Below the pieces are notes generated by a model. That model was not told where the DNA came from and searched no databases. It was given only the letters and a program-made list of their open reading frames with translations. A stretch of 54,401 nucleotides of DNA, taken from contig JAQVTF010000005.1 of assembly GCA_028700185.1 (NCBI GenBank), positions 1 through 54,401 on the forward strand, in the 5' to 3' direction. The position numbers and the translations under genes were made by a program. Shown one piece after another: positions 39,209 to 50,100 of the stretch. The first letter of the stretch is position 1. Every line of letters begins with the position of its first letter. The stretch comes from Desulfobacteraceae bacterium. Lineage in GTDB: Bacteria > Desulfobacterota > Desulfobacteria > Desulfobacterales > UBA2174.

Positions 39209-40837
39209 ATGTTCGCCGATATGGAAGAAAAAAAGCCGATTTCACCGGTCCAGCGACCCACTGTACCGTTGGTTGCCGACATCCCGGAGCGCATTACCTT
39301 GCGGTTACCGCCTGACCAGGCGAACGATCCGGTCCAACTTGACCGGCGTCTGGCCGATAGGTTGAAGCTTCCGGCCGACGCCCTGCCATCGCACCGGATT
39401 TTACGTTCCAGCATCGACGCCCGGCGCGGCCGACCCTGCTACGAAATCACCGTGGCCCTCGGCCCGGCGGCGGCCGAGCCACCTGCTCCGCCCCCCCTGC
39501 CGCTCCTCCCCCGGGATGCCAAGCCGGTGATCGTGGTGGGGGCGGGTCCCGCCGGTTATTTCGCCGCTCTGGAACTCATCGCGCACGGGCTCAGGCCCGT
39601 CATCCTGGAGCGCGGTCCGGATGTCACCGCTCGCCGCTACGCCATTGCCGGGCTCTACCGGAGCGGCGTGGTGAATCCCGAGGCCAACTACTGCTTTGGG
39701 GAAGGGGGCGCGGGGGCCTACTCGGACGGCAAGCTCTACACCCGATCCACCAAACGCGGCGACGTGGGCAAGGTCTTGCAGCGGTTGGTGGATCACGGGG
39801 CCGATCCCCGGATCAGAGTGGAGGCCCATCCGCACATCGGCTCCAACCGACTGCCCCGAATCGTCGCCAGGCTGCGTCAGACGATTCTCGATGCTGGTGG
39901 GCAGGTACACTTCGACTGCCGTGTCACCGGCTTGCGCCAACGGGGCGGAGGGGTTGGCGGCGTGGTGTCCGCCGAGGGGGAGCAGTGGCCTGCCGAGGCG
40001 GTGATCCTGGCCACCGGGCATTCGGCCCGTGACGTCTATGGCGCGCTTTTGGCCCAGGGAGTGCAACTGGTGCCCAAGCCGCTGGCCATCGGGGTGCGCA
40101 TTGAACATCCCCAGGCCCTCATCGACCAGATCCAGTATCGATGTCCGGAGCGCCCCGCCGGCCTGCCGCCGGCCACCTACCGGGTCAAGACCCGGGTCGA
40201 CGGCCGGGGCGTCTACTCGTTTTGCATGTGCCCCGGCGGTCACGTCATTCCTGCTTCCACCGCCTCGGGAGAACTGGTGCTCAACGGCATGAGCATGGCC
40301 GGCCGCAGCGGCGCCCTAGCCAACGCCGGACTGGTGGTGGAAGTCGGCCTGGCGGACCTGTCCCCAGCGGCAGACCGGGACCCTCTCGCATTGCTCAAAT
40401 TCCAGCACGACATCGAACAGGCCGCCTTCGCCGCCGGTGGCCGGGAACTCAAGGCCCCGGCCCAGCGGATGACCGACTTTGTTGCCGGCCGGCCTTCGCC
40501 CACCCTGCCGGCCAGTTCCTATCGCCCCGGTCTGGTCTCCTGGCCGGTGAACCGCCTGCTGCCGCCCCCGGTGGCGCTGCGGCTTCAGGCCGCCATGGTC
40601 ACCTTGGGCCGCCAAATGAAGGGGTTTTTCACCGAGGCGGCATTGGTGCTGGCGGTGGAATCCCGCACCAGCGCCCCGGTGTGCATTTTGCGTGACCGTG
40701 AGACCCTCATGGCACCGGGATTCGACGGACTCTACCCCTGCGGCGAAGGGGCCGGCTATGCCGGCGGCATCGTTTCGGCGGCGGTGGACGGACAGAACGT
40801 GGCCCTGCGCATCGCTCGTCGTCTGGGAAAGGTTTGA
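39209..40837 (+). CDS. FAD-dependent dehydrogenase (COG2509-like NAD(P)/FAD oxidoreductase)
   Basis: VIVVGAGPAGYFAALELIAHGLRPVILERGPDV, NYCFGEGGAGAYSDGKLYTRS, YPCGEGAGYAGGIVSAAVDGQNVA. Confidence 0.9.
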   Translation: MFADMEEKKPISPVQRPTVPLVADIPERITLRLPPDQANDPVQLDRRLADRLKLPADALPSHRILRSSIDARRGRPCYEITVALGPAAAEPPAPPPLPLLPRDAKPVIVVGAGPAGYFAALELIAHGLRPVILERGPDVTARRYAIAGLYRSGVVNPEANYCFGEGGAGAYSDGKLYTRSTKRGDVGKVLQRLVDHGADPRIRVEAHPHIGSNRLPRIVARLRQTILDAGGQVHFDCRVTGLRQRGGGVGGVVSAEGEQWPAEAVILATGHSARDVYGALLAQGVQLVPKPLAIGVRIEHPQALIDQIQYRCPERPAGLPPATYRVKTRVDGRGVYSFCMCPGGHVIPASTASGELVLNGMSMAGRSGALANAGLVVEVGLADLSPAADRDPLALLKFQHDIEQAAFAAGGRELKAPAQRMTDFVAGRPSPTLPASSYRPGLVSWPVNRLLPPPVALRLQAAMVTLGRQMKGFFTEAALVLAVESRTSAPVCILRDRETLMAPGFDGLYPCGEGAGYAGGIVSAAVDGQNVALRIARRLGKV

Positions 40838-40856
40838 CGCGGATTTTAAAAACGAT

Positions 40857-40874
40857 TATGTTTATCGAAACATA
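40857..40874. promoter_or_regulatory. palindromic operator candidate upstream of exported redoxin gene
   Basis: TATGTTT-ATCG-AAACATA, perfect 7-4-7 inverted repeat, 43 nt before the ATG at 40917. Confidence 0.45.
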
Positions 40875-40916
40875 GTTTTGTGCGGTTGTCCTTTTGCCCA
40901 AGAGCGAGGAGGTCCC

Positions 40917-41480
40917 ATGCGCAGTTGTTTGGTGGTGCTGATGGTTGTGGCGGTGTGCCTCGTTTCCCCGGCAGTCGGCGCGGAACCGGTGGGCGTCGGT
41001 GCCGCGTGGCCGGCCATATCCCTGCGGGGCCCAGAAATCGAGTCCCAACGAAGTTACCTCGGATTGGAAGCAGACGGCCCCTTCGTCTTGACGGACGTTT
41101 CCGCCGACATCGTCATCGTCGAAATTTTCAGCATGTACTGCCCCCACTGCCAGCGGGAAGCGCCCAAGGTCAACCAGTTGTACCAACTACTGCTGGATAC
41201 GCCCCAATGGCGAGAGCGGATCAAGCTCATCGGCATCGGGGTGGGCAATTCTCCCATGGAAGTTGATTTTTTCAAGGACACCTACGGCGTGCCCTTTCCG
41301 CTCTTTCCCGACGGCGATTTCGCCATCCACAAGGCCCTGGGCGAGCCCCGGACCCCCTACTTCATGGGCATCCGGCTCGGGCCAGGGGGCGAGCCCCGGA
41401 TCGTCTACGCCAAACTGGGGGAATTCGAGGATCCAGCCCGTTTCGTCGAGGAGATTATGGCCATGGCCGAGTTGAAGTGA
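40917..41480 (+). CDS. exported TlpA/redoxin-family protein with CPHC active site
   Basis: Signal peptide MRSCLVVLMVVAVCLVSPAVGA; EIFSMYCPHCQREAPKVNQLYQ; AGCGAGGAGGT ribosome-binding site. Confidence 0.85.
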   Translation: MRSCLVVLMVVAVCLVSPAVGAEPVGVGAAWPAISLRGPEIESQRSYLGLEADGPFVLTDVSADIVIVEIFSMYCPHCQREAPKVNQLYQLLLDTPQWRERIKLIGIGVGNSPMEVDFFKDTYGVPFPLFPDGDFAIHKALGEPRTPYFMGIRLGPGGEPRIVYAKLGEFEDPARFVEEIMAMAELK

Positions 41481-41572
41481 AAGGGGGCGGCCCGGGATGG
41501 CTGGCTTCCCCCCATCGATCCGATCCGTCGGATTTGTCCGATCAGTTCGACTAAAATGGAGTCACATAACCG

Positions 41573-42175
41573 ATGAAAACCAATGGATACCTACTGATTG
41601 CCGTAATGTTGCTGGCCGCGGGGGCAGCGCCGGCCTTGGGCGAATCCCTCGCCTTCAAAGCGCAACTCTACGATGTCGGCCCCCTCAAGTCCACCGACAG
41701 CGTGCTCAAGGTGGCAGAGGGTGAGATGGCCCCGGATTTTACCCTGCCTTCGGTGGGAGGAGAGAAGATTACCCTGAGCCAGTTTCGGGGGAACAAGCAC
41801 GTGATGCTCTCCTTCGTGCCGGCGGCCTGGACCCCGGTATGCTCGGACCAGTGGCCCGGCTACACCATCGCCCGTTCCCTCTTTGACCAATACGACGCCG
41901 TGATTCTCGGGATCACGGTGGACAACCTGCCCACCCTTTTCGCCTGGACCCGGCAGATGGGCGACATCTGGTTCCCGGTTCTCTCCGATTTTTGGCCCCA
42001 CGGCAAGGTGGCCGAGCGCTACGGGGTCTTGCGCGGCGACGGTACCGCCGAGCGGGCCCTGATCTTCATCGACAAGAACGGCAGGATCCGCAAGACCCAC
42101 GTGGGGGACATCAACGAGCGTCCCAAGCTCGATCTCATCGTGGCCGCCCTCAAAGAGATGAACGCGGCGCCCTGA
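41573..42175 (+). CDS. exported peroxiredoxin-like (AhpC/TSA) protein
   Basis: Signal peptide MKTNGYLLIAVMLLAAGAAPALG; VMLSFVPAAWTPVCSDQWPGY; AERYGVLRGDGTAERALIFIDKNGRIRKTHVG. Confidence 0.88.
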   Translation: MKTNGYLLIAVMLLAAGAAPALGESLAFKAQLYDVGPLKSTDSVLKVAEGEMAPDFTLPSVGGEKITLSQFRGNKHVMLSFVPAAWTPVCSDQWPGYTIARSLFDQYDAVILGITVDNLPTLFAWTRQMGDIWFPVLSDFWPHGKVAERYGVLRGDGTAERALIFIDKNGRIRKTHVGDINERPKLDLIVAALKEMNAAP

Positions 42176-42193
42176 CCTTGAGAGCGATTCCGG

Positions 42194-43078
42194 TTAATCC
42201 CCCCAGTTGACCCCGGGCGCGGGGGCAAGGCCCTTTTCCGCGGCGACCAGGTCCAGGTGGACGGTGAGTACCTGCTCCAACGGTGGGTAGAAGGGGCGCG
42301 CCAGACGGCGGCGGTCCACCGTCTTGACGTAATGGCGGCAGACATCGCAGGCGTCGATGCGGTAGGCGGGCTCTTCCTCGCTGTAGATGTAGTAGAGTTT
42401 CTGGGCATCGGTCTGGCCGCAGGCGGCGCATCGTATGCGGTGCACCTGCCAGCGTTGGCGGCAGACACTGCAAATCAGGAAGCGCCGGCCGTCTTCTTCC
42501 AGTACGCCCAGGGCCGGGGCGCTGCCGCATACCGGGCAGTATCCGCTGCCACGCGCCGATTCCTCCTTCCATTGGGCGGCCAACCCCCGCCGGCCTTCCA
42601 CCAGGGACGGAGCGAGGCTTTCGTCGGCAAAAAAAGTCAGGATTTCCAAAGGAATATCCAGCTCGGTGGCCAGAGCGGCAAACCGGTCCGGGCTATGGCG
42701 GCGGGCCTTCAACAGTTCCTCGAGATCCAGACGGTGGTCGTTGGCGGCGGATTGAATCGCCGCCGCGGCCGCCGCCAGGGGCGCCGTGGCGCCGGAGACG
42801 GCCCGGCACAGGCGCAAAAGGAGCGCGGCGGCGTGGGTCAGGTCCACGGGCAGTTCCGCCGGCGAAATCAGAGGGAAGCCTTCCCTGCGAGCAACGTCGA
42901 TCCGTTTGGCATCCGGCGCATCTGCCGTCACCGCGATTGTTTCCATTTCGGCGGCCTGTTCCTGGAACACTCTTCCATAAAACGCCAGAATATCCCCATA
43001 GACGGGCATGGCCTGCCGGGCCGCCGCCACGGCGCGATCCAGATCTTTGGGGTTGGGACGGTCCCAGTTTTCAGACAT
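42194..43078 (-). CDS. fdhE: formate dehydrogenase accessory protein FdhE
   Basis: Multiple CxxC pairs (YCPVCGSAP, ICSVCRQRW, RCAACGQ, CDVCRHYVKTVD); located downstream of fdhAB. Confidence 0.92.
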   Translation of the reverse strand: MSENWDRPNPKDLDRAVAAARQAMPVYGDILAFYGRVFQEQAAEMETIAVTADAPDAKRIDVARREGFPLISPAELPVDLTHAAALLLRLCRAVSGATAPLAAAAAAIQSAANDHRLDLEELLKARRHSPDRFAALATELDIPLEILTFFADESLAPSLVEGRRGLAAQWKEESARGSGYCPVCGSAPALGVLEEDGRRFLICSVCRQRWQVHRIRCAACGQTDAQKLYYIYSEEEPAYRIDACDVCRHYVKTVDRRRLARPFYPPLEQVLTVHLDLVAAEKGLAPAPGVNWGD

Positions 43079-43112
43079 CGGTTCTCTCCTGGGGGCAGTT
43101 TCGCTGTGGACA

Positions 43113-43147
43113 AAGGGGAGGCGGCACCACCGGCCACCTCCCCTTTT
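43113..43147. terminator. hairpin between fdhB and fdhE
   Basis: aaaggggagg...cctcccctttt, at least 10-bp stem, about 20 nt downstream of fdhB. Confidence 0.5.
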
Positions 43148-43169
43148 TCAGTTGACGACGGTTCGGGTA

Positions 43170-43898
43170 TCAGCCCAGCCGCGACAGGGCGGCGGCAAAG
43201 GGTCGCACCATCTTGCGCAGGGCCATGTGACGGGTAACACCCACCGGTGTCCGGCTCGCGATGGCGAACTCGTGGTAGTTTTCCGGCGGGAAGGCCGCCA
43301 GGTAGATTACGCTGACGTATTCGGGATCGAGCAGCATGGCCTGGGGATACTTGGCCTTGACCACGGCCAGCCGCTGGTTGGCCATCTCGAGCATGGCATC
43401 GCGCTCACCGAAGTTCATCGCTCCGGTGGGGCAGGCCTGCACGCAGGCGGGCAACAGACCGTTATGAACCCGATCATTGCACATGTCACACTTGTACACA
43501 CTGCCGTCCGCTCCCTTGCGCGGGATATTGTAAGGGCAGGACTCAATGATGGCATCGGCATCGTACTGCGCCGTCTGACGGGTATAGAGAATGGCGCCGG
43601 TGTCCGGATCCCGGTAAATGGCCGCCGGGTCACCCAGGGCCTCCAGGCAGGGGGCCTCGATGCAGTGGCGGCACTGCTCCGGGAAGAAGAGCCAGCGCAG
43701 CTGGCCGTCGATGACCCTTTCGTTCATCCGCACCAGCTTGTAGGTCTTGTCGGAGAGATCCGGAGGGTTCTGATGGGTCCCCAGATTCTGGGTCTCCTCG
43801 GCCGGCAAATCATGCCATTGCTTGCAGGCCACCTGGCAGGCCCGACAGGCCGTGCACAGGGTGGTATCGATAAAAAAGGCTTTGGCCATCTGGATCAC
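43170..43898 (-). CDS. fdhB: formate dehydrogenase iron-sulfur (beta) subunit
   Basis: Four 4Fe-4S cysteine clusters (CTACRACQVACKQW, CRHCIEAPC, CPYNIPRKGADGSVYKCDMCNDRV, CVQACPTGAM); no TM anchor. Confidence 0.93.
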   Translation of the reverse strand: MIQMAKAFFIDTTLCTACRACQVACKQWHDLPAEETQNLGTHQNPPDLSDKTYKLVRMNERVIDGQLRWLFFPEQCRHCIEAPCLEALGDPAAIYRDPDTGAILYTRQTAQYDADAIIESCPYNIPRKGADGSVYKCDMCNDRVHNGLLPACVQACPTGAMNFGERDAMLEMANQRLAVVKAKYPQAMLLDPEYVSVIYLAAFPPENYHEFAIASRTPVGVTRHMALRKMVRPFAAALSRLG

Positions 43899-43905
43899 CT
43901 CCTCT

Positions 43906-46900
43906 CTATAGTTTGGTCACGTTGACCATAAAGGCCTTGGATTCCGGGATGCGGGTGTTGGGATCGCCGGTGGACGGGGTCAGCAGGTTGGCGCTCTCCT
44001 CCGCTCCGCTCTCGGGCCAGCGCCAGCCGAAGTGCCACGGGATACCTACCTCGTGGATCACGGCGCCGCCGATCTTGAACGGCTTGAAGCGCTTGGTGAC
44101 CATGGCGGTGCACTGGACCTCGCCGCGGGCCGAGGACACCAGGACCCGTTCGCCGTTTTTGATGCCCCGCATCTTCGCCAACTCCTCGCTCATCTCCACG
44201 AACATCTGGGGTTGCAGCTCCATCAGCCAGGGCTGGGGACGGGTCATCAACCCGGTCTGCCAGTGCTCGCTGACCCGGTAGGTGGTGCCGACATACGGAA
44301 AACGCGGGTCACAGGTCAGGTGGGCGTCGGCGTCACTGCCGTAGACCGGCGCCACCGGGTTCATCCGCTGGCCGTTGACCAGATTCTTTTCGATGGGGCA
44401 CTCCAGCGGTTCATAGTGCTCGGGGAAGGGGCCGTCCTTGAGGCCGGGGCCGTAGATCTGGCCGTGGCCCTCCTTGGTCATGATGAAGGCGTAGCGGCCG
44501 GCTTCGTTGGGACTGCCGTCCGGGTTCTGCAAAGGCGGCCATCCGCCGTCGGGCACATCGCCGGTCCACTTCTTGGCCGCCGCATCCCATTTGACCACCC
44601 AGCGGTCCGGGTTGTACGGCTGGCCCTTGGGATCGCAGGAAGCCCGGTTGTAGATGATGCGCCGGTTCACCGGCCAGCACCAGGCAAATTCGGGGTAAAG
44701 GCCGATGTTGTTGGGGGCGTCCTCCTGGCCCCGGCGGGCGGACATGTTCCCCTTTTCGGTGTAGCTGGCCGTGTAGAGCCAGTTGCCCGCCGAGGTGGAC
44801 CCGTCGGCCTGGAGCAGGGCGAAGCTGGGCACCAGGGTGCCGGCCTTGTAGGTGACGTCCCCGATGGTCTTGTCCTGGAGCCAGTAGCCGTTGATTTCCT
44901 TGGCCACCTTGTGGGGATCGTACCGGTGACCGCTCATGTAGTCCCACTTGAGGTTGAGAATGGCATCGGGGAAGGTGCCGCCCTCGGCGTAGAGTTCCTT
45001 GAGTTTGAGTCCCAGCTCCAAGATGATGTCGCCGTCCGGACGGCTGTTGCCCAGCGGCTTGGGGCCCTCGTAGCGCCACTGCATCCAGCGACCCGAGTTG
45101 GTGATGGAGCCTTCCTTTTCCACCGAGACGCAGGCCGGCAGCATGAAAACCTCGGTCTTGACGTCGGCGGGATTCATGCCGGGACCGCGCCAGAAGGATC
45201 CGGTCTCGTTGTCGAAGAGATTGACGTTGACCATCCAGTCCAGTTTGGCCATGGCCTGGCGGGTCTTGTTGGAGTTGGCCCCGGAGCAGGCCGGATTCTG
45301 GCCCCAGGCGAAAAAGCCCCGGATCTTGCCTGCGTACATGGCATCGAAAATGTCCAGCCAGGAGTAGGGCTTGCCGTCGTCGATCTTCGGCAGCCAACCG
45401 TAGCCGAAGTCGTTGTCGGCTGTGGCCTTGTCCCCGAAAAACGATTTGAGCAGGCTGACGGTGTACTTGGGCCGGTTCTGCCACCAGTTGGCCGAACGCG
45501 GGTCGTTGCTCTTGGGGGTAAACTTTTCGTTGTAGGCCGCCAGCGATCCGATGGATGCCGAGGGCATGGGCAGGTAGCCGGGGAGCAGGTGAAACAGCAG
45601 GGCCTGGTCCGTGGACCCCTGGACGTTGGACTCGCCGCGCAGGGCGTTGACCCCGCCGCCGGCCACGCCCATGTTGCCCAGCAACAACTGAATCATGCAC
45701 ATGGAACGGATGTTCTGGACGCCCACGGTGTGCTGGGTCCAGCCCATGGCGTACATGATGGTGGCGGCCTTGCCCGGCTTGCCGGTGGCGCCGTAAGTCT
45801 TGTAAATTTCGATGAGCTTGTCTTCCGGGGTGCCGGTTACGGTGGAAACCAGCTTTGGGGTGTAGCGCTCGTAGTGCGCCTTGAGCAGGTTGAACACGCA
45901 GCGGGGATTCTTGAGGGTCGAATCCTTCTTGGGCACGCCCTTGTCGTCGAGTTCGAAGGCCCATTTGGCGTTGTCGTAGCTGCGCTTCTTATCGTCGTAG
46001 CCGGTGAAGAGGCCGTCCTTGAAGCCGAAGCCCTGGCCCACGATGAAGGCCGCGTTGGTGTAGTTGAGCATGTACTCTTCGTGGTAGAGCTGGTTGTCCA
46101 GGATGTACTTGATCATCCCGCCCAGGAAGGCGATGTCCGTTCCCGAGCGCAGCGAGGTGTAGATGTCCGCCTTGCTGGAGGTGCGGGTGAAGCGCGGGTC
46201 CACATTGATCAGGGTGGCCCCGTTTTTCTGGGCCTCAGTGACCCACTTGAAGCTGATGGGATGGTTTTCCGCAGCGTTGCTTCCCATGATGAGGATCACG
46301 TCCGCGTTTTTCAGGTCGATCCAGTGATTGGTCATCGCACCGCGTCCGAACGACTCTGCCAGAGCCGCAACCGTGGCGCTGTGTCAGATCCTGGCCTGGT
46401 GTTCGACGTACACCAGCCCCATGGCACGCAACAGGGCCTGGTAGAGCCAGCATTCCTCATTGTCCATGGCCGCCGATCCCACCGAGGCGATGGCGGTGGT
46501 GCGGTTGACGGTTTGGCCCTTGTCGTTTTTCACCTCGAAGGCGGCGTCCCGGGTTTCCTTGACCCGTCGGGCGATCTGGTCGATGGCCCAATCCCAGGAG
46601 ACCTGCCGCCACTCGCTGGCGCCCGGGGCCCGATACATCGGTTCGGTGAGCCGGTTGGTGTTTTCGGTGAGCTGTTTGAGGGCCGATCCCTTGGAACAGA
46701 GGGCGCCGCGGTTGATGACGTGTTCAGGATCACCCTCGATGTTGATGACCCGGCCATCGCCACGGCGGCTGGTGTGCACGATGGCGCCGCAACCGACGCC
46801 GCAGTAGCAGCAGATGGTGGTGGTCTCTTTGGCGTACTGGGTCTTCAGCATCTGGGCGTGGGCCTTGACCGGCCGGAGGTCGAAGCCCAGATGGCTGACG

Positions 46901-46959
46901 GCCACTCCGGCGGCGGTGGCTCCGGAGATTTGAATGAATTTCCTGCGACTGACGTCCAT
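43906..46959 (-). CDS. fdhA: selenocysteine-containing formate dehydrogenase, catalytic (alpha) subunit, Tat-exported
   Basis: Two ORFs in the same frame joined through one UGA (46384-46386): ...YVEHQARI-U-HSATVAALAESFGRGAMTNHW...; Tat motif SRRKFIQ; CCYCGVGC 4Fe-4S motif. Confidence 0.95.
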
Positions 46960-47156
46960 ACCTCGATCCTCCCTTGGTCTTCGGGTTGATGTGGGGATGC
47001 GCCACCCGGGGTAGGCGGCGCGGGCCATCCGTATCCGACAACGGGCGCCTTCCCGTGCGGTGCGGGAGGCGAATGTTTTAGCAATGCCGCTAACCAACCG
47101 CGGGGAGACGAAAAACCAAACTATCGGTTTTTTTTAGCATATGGGAGGATACAGAA

Positions 47157-47175
47157 AGGTTACCAGGCAGGTTAC
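47157..47175. repeat. direct heptamer repeat AGGTTAC x2 (12-bp period) between the BTAD regulator and fdhA
   Basis: aggttac-caggc-aggttac on the + strand (GTAACCT on the minus strand). Confidence 0.4.
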
Positions 47176-47191
47176 ATCAATAGAGGGCGGC

Positions 47192-50100
47192 TCATTCGGG
47201 CGCCCTGTCTTCGCCGGACTGGATGAGCCGGTACAGCTGGGTCGTGGCGTTGTCAGGGGTGGTATCTAGTTCGGTTAAAAGAAGATTTTTAAATTTTTCA
47301 TATGCCTGTAGTGCCAGGAGACGTTGTCCCCGTTTCTGGTAGAGCGTCATCAGGCGACGGAGCATATCCTCCCGGGCCGGTGCGGCCTCGATCATGGCGG
47401 CGAGCACTTCCATCACTTCCTCCCTGCGGCCCCGGATCTCCAACAGGTCGGCCATGCGACCGAGGACTTCCACGCGCAGATCCCGCAGCGCGTTGCGTTT
47501 GGCCTCGATCCACGGGAGGTACGGCTCTTCGGGGAGCAGATCGCCGCGGTACAGGCCGCAGGCCTGTCGGCACAAGGCCAGGGCCAGATCGTCGTTCTCG
47601 CCGGTCCGCAGAGACTGCAAGGTGGCGCAACATTGCTCGAATTGCTGAACATCGATGGTGCAGAGTTCCGAATCCAGGGAGACGAGGTGGTCCTTGAGCC
47701 GGACGTAGGCCCAGCGGAAGCGGCCGTCCATGCGGGATTCCAAGGCGCGTCGCAGGCGGTGGAGGGTCACTTTGAAACGCTGCAGGGCCGGCCCGGGTTC
47801 GGTGTCCGGCCACAGATCGTCGATGAGCACTTCCTTGGGTACATCCCGGGCGCCGTGAACGATGATGGCCTTGAGCAGCAGCTTGGGCAAGTGCCCGCTC
47901 CATTCCGGCTCGGCCACCCGGTGGCGTCCGTCCCGGTAAACGGCAAATTCTCCCAGGGTCACCATTTCCAGGCGCGGCAGACGGGCACGGCGGGCTGCCG
48001 CGCTGATCATCGGTGGCTTGGGGGGCGCTTCGGTGCCCCGGGTTTGACGGGAAGTGGTGCCCGCCACGGTTTCGGTGTCCAGTAGGTGCCGGCTGCTCTC
48101 GGCCAAAGGCCCCGGATTCAATGCCGGTGCCAATTGGCAGGCCCGGGCCACATCCGCGGGCCGCATCACCCAAAACAGGTGGTAGCCTTTCTCATTGGCG
48201 ATGCCGAAGGCCTGGGTGAGGTGGGCCTGCACCGCCGCGGGTTGATTCTCGGCTTCGGCCACCAGCGCCAGTGCCATGTGGCATTCGGCGGCACCGATGG
48301 GGCTGCCGAGGCGCAGAAAATGAGCGAGGCTTGTCTCGATGTGGTGGCGGGCCTGATCCAAGGCGCCGAGGTGCCAATGGACGATGCCGCAAAGGAGGCC
48401 GGCGCGCTGGCGGTCCAGGCCGTCGCACCCCATGGCATCGAGTTTTTCCACCACCTGGTCCGAAAGGCGGGCCGCGGCGGCGAAGTCGCCGCGATAATAG
48501 TGAATCAGGGCCTCCAGTCGCAGCGCCAGGGCCTCGATCCGGGCCGCGTCGGGCATCATCACGGCCAGATCCCGGCAGTGGCGCACCGTGGCTTCCGCCT
48601 CGGCGTGGGCGCCCTTTTGAATCCGCAGCATGCCCCAGATTTCCTGCAACAGGGGGTAGAGGAAGAGAAGGCCGAAGGCCTCGATCTCCTCGCGTAGTGT
48701 TTCCAGGAGTCCTTCAGCCTGTCTGAGATGCCCCGCCAGCAATGCCAACTGCAAATGGGCGAAGCGCGCTATGGCCCGGTACTCAGGGGCGATTTTTTCG
48801 TCTTGGGCGGCACGATCCTGGGCCAGGGCCGCTTCGGCTTCCACCACCTCACCCAGGCCGGCCAGGGCCGAGGCCATCAGGATGGTGGCACTGCGTTGGA
48901 GGTGGGGATCGCCGATGCGCCGGGCCAGGAGGTGTGCGTTGCGACAGGCGGAAAGCCCTTCGGCCGAGGGCCCGGCACTGAAGAGGTGCCCGAGACCGAT
49001 CTGGCGCCAGAGCAATGCCTTGGCATAGGTGAAATAAGGGCGCGTGCCAACGCGTTGCAGCAGTTCAACGGCACGGGTGAACCATTGGGCCAGGTCCGTG
49101 GGGGCCGCTCCCTGGAAAACGGCGGTTTCGATGAGATAAGCCACCGCGAAGCACTGGCCGCGGAGGTCCCCGGCGTTCCGGAAACGGGTCAGGGCGACTT
49201 GCAGCTCCTCTCCGGGCTTGACCCCGCCGGGACTCCGGTGCGCCACGGCGTGCCAGAAAACCAGCCAGGGGTCCGCCTGGTACTGCGTGTCGGGCAGGGC
49301 TTCCATCCAGCGGCCCAACTCCGCCAAACGGTCGTCGATGGTCAGATCAAGGGCGGCGCGCTTGATGGCCCGGGCCGCTTCGGCGGCATCGCCGGACTCG
49401 AGGAAGTACCCCACCGCCAGATCGGATCGTTTGCGTCGACCGTATTCGCCTCCGATGCGCTGTAGCAGACGACGGTACCGCTGTGGCGGGAGGTCGGTGC
49501 GGGCGCGTGTCCGCAAAAAGCTGCGAAACAACGGATGGTATCGATAGACGTCGCGGCCGGGGCTTTTGTACTGTACCCGGGTAAAGACGTTGCGGGCCAC
49601 CAGATCGGCAAGGATTTCCTCGGCTCTTCGAAGGCCGGTGAGATCCGCGGCCATCTCGGGGTCCACTTCTTCCAGCAGCGCCGTGGGCAGCAGAAAATCC
49701 TTCACCACGGCCGGCTGCCGAGAGAAGACCTCTTCGTCAAAGTATCCGTTGGCCTCGCTGCGGATCCGTTGGACGACAGGGTCTTCCGGCCCGGGTGAGG
49801 CCAAGTTTCTCTCCTTGAGGCGGGTCAAGGACTCGGCCAGCAGTACCAGGCCGCCGGCCCAGCCGTCAATCTCGCGCTGGATGTCGCGCAACTGAATGTC
49901 GCTGAGTCGGAGATGGTGGTGGACACAGAGAAACTCGCGGACTTCGTCTTCCTCGAAGGCCAGGTCGGCGTTGCCCAGCACCAGCACCTGACGGCTGACC
50001 CGCAGTCGCTGGAGTTTCAAGGTGGGCATGGCGCGGGAGATGAGAAACACCTGGATGCCTTCGGGGACATTCAGAATCAGGCGTTCGATGAAGGCGATGG

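Noticed and set aside
46335-46384. Apparent frameshift or truncated pseudogene in formate dehydrogenase
   Set aside because: Both halves are in the same frame and are separated by one UGA at the conserved selenocysteine site.
44032-46989. 985-aa + strand ORF opposite fdhA
   Set aside because: Antisense shadow of the well-supported fdhA; composition (V/G/D/H-rich) is that of a GC-rich complementary frame with no domain.
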